Assembly: GCA_031262485.1 (NCBI GenBank)
Contig: JAISHO010000004.1
Span: 1-35,687 of the forward strand
DNA from: Propionibacteriaceae bacterium
GTDB taxonomy: Bacteria > Actinomycetota > Actinomycetes > Propionibacteriales > Propionibacteriaceae
Reading direction: 5' to 3'
Length of the DNA stretch: 35,687 bases
Made by a program: the position numbers and the translations under genes. The notes below the pieces were generated by a model. The model was given only the letters and a program-made list of their open reading frames with translations. It searched no databases and was not told the DNA's origin. Below are positions 34,237 through 35,687 of this stretch, piece after piece (positions within the stretch are counted from its first letter, which is position 1; every line of letters begins with the position of its first letter).

Positions 34237-34283
34237 GGAGGTCCGGTCAAGGCCCTTGTGGCCCTGGCCGGACCTCCTTTTTT
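34237..34283 (+). terminator. Strong intrinsic terminator of the synthase operon
   Basis: GGAGGTCCGG (34237-34246) pairs perfectly with CCGGACCTCC (34268-34277) and is followed directly by six Ts (34278-34283). The 21-nt loop has further partial pairing (CAAGG with CCCTGG). It lies about 250 bp after the synthase stop. This is the clearest terminator in the window. Confidence 0.85.
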
Positions 34284-34408
34284 CATCGAGGACGAGCCGA
34301 CCGTTGGTGGATGGGCGCCGTTCACGCCCCGAGTCCCTGCCCTGTGCCGAGATCGCCAGCTCGACGAGGTGGGACATCCCCGAGATGTGAAAACACACAT
34401 GTGAATCA

Positions 34409-34469
34409 TTCAACACTAACTATAGTTTCAACACGCACGTTTGAGCATGTTGGGACCGATCGGTAGAGT
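34409..34469 (+). promoter_or_regulatory. Promoter and direct-repeat operator candidate for the ABC transporter gene
   Basis: TTGAGC (34441-34446), a 17-nt spacer and TAGAGT (34464-34469) form a good sigma-A-type promoter about 100 bp before the ATPase start. Just upstream, TTCAACAC occurs twice (34409-34416 and 34427-34434), 18 bp apart, around the palindrome AACTATAGTT. The repeats suit an activator or repressor binding beside the -35. The whole block is AT-rich against its surroundings. Confidence 0.5.
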
Positions 34470-34567
34470 CGCTCACGGCAAAAGAGTTCGGTCAGGCGGA
34501 TGGGGAGCCCTGGGCGGTCGCCCAGAGTTCGCTTCCACCCAGGTGATGGCGGGGGGTGCGAGGGCGA

Positions 34568-35687
34568 ATGACCGCCATCTCAGTGCGTGATCTCGTGAAG
34601 TCTTACGGCCCCGTCCAGGCGGTCCGTGGCATCAGTTTCGATGTCGAGGACGGCATGTTCTTCGCCTTCCTCGGCGTCAATGGGGCTGGCAAATCGACGA
34701 CGATCAACTGCCTCACCACCCTGCTCAAACCCAACGGCGGCCAGGCCGAGGTGGCCGGTTTCCGGCTCGGCGAACAAGACGACGAGATTCGCCGCTCGAT
34801 CGGCGTCGTATTTCAACCAGCATTGCTTGATCCTCTGTTGACGGTGCGGGAGAACCTGGCGTTGCGCGCGCTCTTCCACGGCATGGGCAAGGAAGAATTC
34901 GCCGAACGGGTCGAGCAACTGACCGATCTGCTCGGCCTGGGCGAATTCATCGACCGGCGCTATGGCCGGCTCTCCGGCGGCCAACGGCGCCGCTCCGACA
35001 TCGCCCGCGGCATGCTCCACACCCCCCAGATCCTCTTCCTCGACGAACCGACCGCCGGCCTCGACCCGCACAGCCGCGAACAGGTCTGGGAAGCCATCAT
35101 GGACGTCCGTGAGCTCCAGGGGATGACGGTCTTCCTCACGACCCACTACATGGCCGAGACGGAGCGGGCCGACCGTGTCTGCATCATCAACGCCGGCGAG
35201 ATCGTCGCCGAAGGCACCCCCGAGCAACTGCGCGCCCGATACTCCTCCTCAGAATTGAAACTCCACCTGAGCGACGAGGCCTGGTCGCGCTCCGAACTGC
35301 GCCAGATCGGCGTCGATCTGCCCCGTTCCGACGGACCGGGGGAACCGGTCACGATCCAGGTCGCCTCCTCGGCTGAGGCCCAAGACATCTTGGCCACGGT
35401 CTGGAACGCGGTCGACGACTTCGAATTCCGTCACGGTTCGATGGACGACGTCTTCCTCAACCTGACGAGCACGAACGACGACGGAGCCACCGCTCAACCG
35501 CGCGAGCGGGCCGACGCCCTCGACCGAACGGGCGAGGAACGCCGCGACGACGAACGCGCCTGGGGTCGCGAGGCGAGCGAGCCGGCTTGGGAACGCGAGC
35601 CCCTCGACGATCCCAGGTCGTGGAATCAAGGTGAGGACCACCGTCGGCCTCAGGAGCGCTGGGACGCCTCCGGGGCCGAGGACCGCA
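34568..35687 (+). CDS. DrrA-type ABC transporter ATP-binding protein (partial, runs off the window)
   Basis: 373 residues are visible with no stop. The nucleotide-binding domain is complete: Walker A GVNGAGKST (36-44), a Q-loop (VVFQPALLDPLLTVRENL), the signature LSGGQRRR, Walker B ILFLDEPTAGLD and the H-loop TTHYM. After it come VCIINAGEIVAEGTPEQLRA and a C-terminal domain ending DDVFLNLTST, typical of the daunorubicin-resistance/NatA-type group that works with an ABC-2 permease. An unusual long hydrophilic tail follows (about 60 residues to the window edge, rich in Arg, Asp, Glu and Trp). The substrate is unknown. The permease is probably the next gene outside the window. Transcription is likely independent of the synthase operon, given the terminator and promoter between them. 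Confidence 0.9.
   Translation, partial: MTAISVRDLVKSYGPVQAVRGISFDVEDGMFFAFLGVNGAGKSTTINCLTTLLKPNGGQAEVAGFRLGEQDDEIRRSIGVVFQPALLDPLLTVRENLALRALFHGMGKEEFAERVEQLTDLLGLGEFIDRRYGRLSGGQRRRSDIARGMLHTPQILFLDEPTAGLDPHSREQVWEAIMDVRELQGMTVFLTTHYMAETERADRVCIINAGEIVAEGTPEQLRARYSSSELKLHLSDEAWSRSELRQIGVDLPRSDGPGEPVTIQVASSAEAQDILATVWNAVDDFEFRHGSMDDVFLNLTSTNDDGATAQPRERADALDRTGEERRDDERAWGREASEPAWEREPLDDPRSWNQGEDHRRPQERWDASGAEDR

Noticed and set aside
29265-34409. Minus-strand open frame of 1714 codons opposite synthase subunit B
   Set aside because: Same antisense effect of codon bias; no domains, while the plus strand has intact KS, DH and PPTase motifs.
1-35687. tRNA, rRNA or CRISPR array
   Set aside because: No tRNA-like CCA/T-arm sequence, rRNA stretch or regularly spaced repeats were seen in any gap on either strand.

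Overview
The window comes from a high-GC actinobacterium. The evidence is a GlnR-type orphan nitrogen regulator, a CarD RNA-polymerase-binding regulator next to a fused IspDF, an actinobacterial-style Tad pilus operon, a nitrobindin-like protein and a YgfZ protein. A propionibacterial relative is possible, but that is a guess from gene content only.

Left end (1-4450), visibly more AT-rich than the rest and transcribed leftwards: a three-gene island. It holds a small protein with an N-terminal hydrophobic BELL-like domain and a C-terminal beta-arch-type motif, a 926-residue STAND/NLR-like NTPase that carries a matching motif at its N terminus, and a third protein that reads by eye as a degenerate CHAT (caspase-like) domain. 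This is the layout of bacterial amyloid-signalling (BASS/BELL/NLR) cell-death modules, here with an added pseudo-protease-like gene.

Core region (4500-13300): a LacI regulator overlapping crcB/fluC, a convergent EamA transporter, a NIF3-family protein, glnR, dtd, a 164-bp MITE-like long hairpin, a 39-residue membrane miniprotein, a nitrobindin-like protein whose expected heme-ligand position is Tyr, ygfZ, and typA/bipA. A Tad-type secretion/pilus operon follows on the minus strand (18420 to 13444: prepilin, CpaB-like, TadZ-like, TadA, TadB, TadC), tightly packed with repeated 4-bp ATGA overlaps. Next come gpmA, a block of hairpins, carD and ispDF (overlapping), and a terminator.

Right part (21600-34300): a 12-kb two-gene operon behind a leader of about 300 nt. 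It encodes an iterative type I polyketide/fatty-acid synthase of the PUFA-synthase kind in an unusual split. Protein A (2429 aa) is tandem nitronate-monooxygenase/PfaD-like barrels, KS, AT, one ACP and KR. Protein B (1562 aa) is KS, catalytically dead AT-like domain, double-hotdog DH and its own phosphopantetheinyl transferase. Together the pair has every activity for full reductive chain elongation and self-activation, but no thioesterase is seen. A strong terminator ends the operon. The window closes with a DrrA-type ABC ATPase that runs off the end.

No rRNA, tRNA or CRISPR array was seen.
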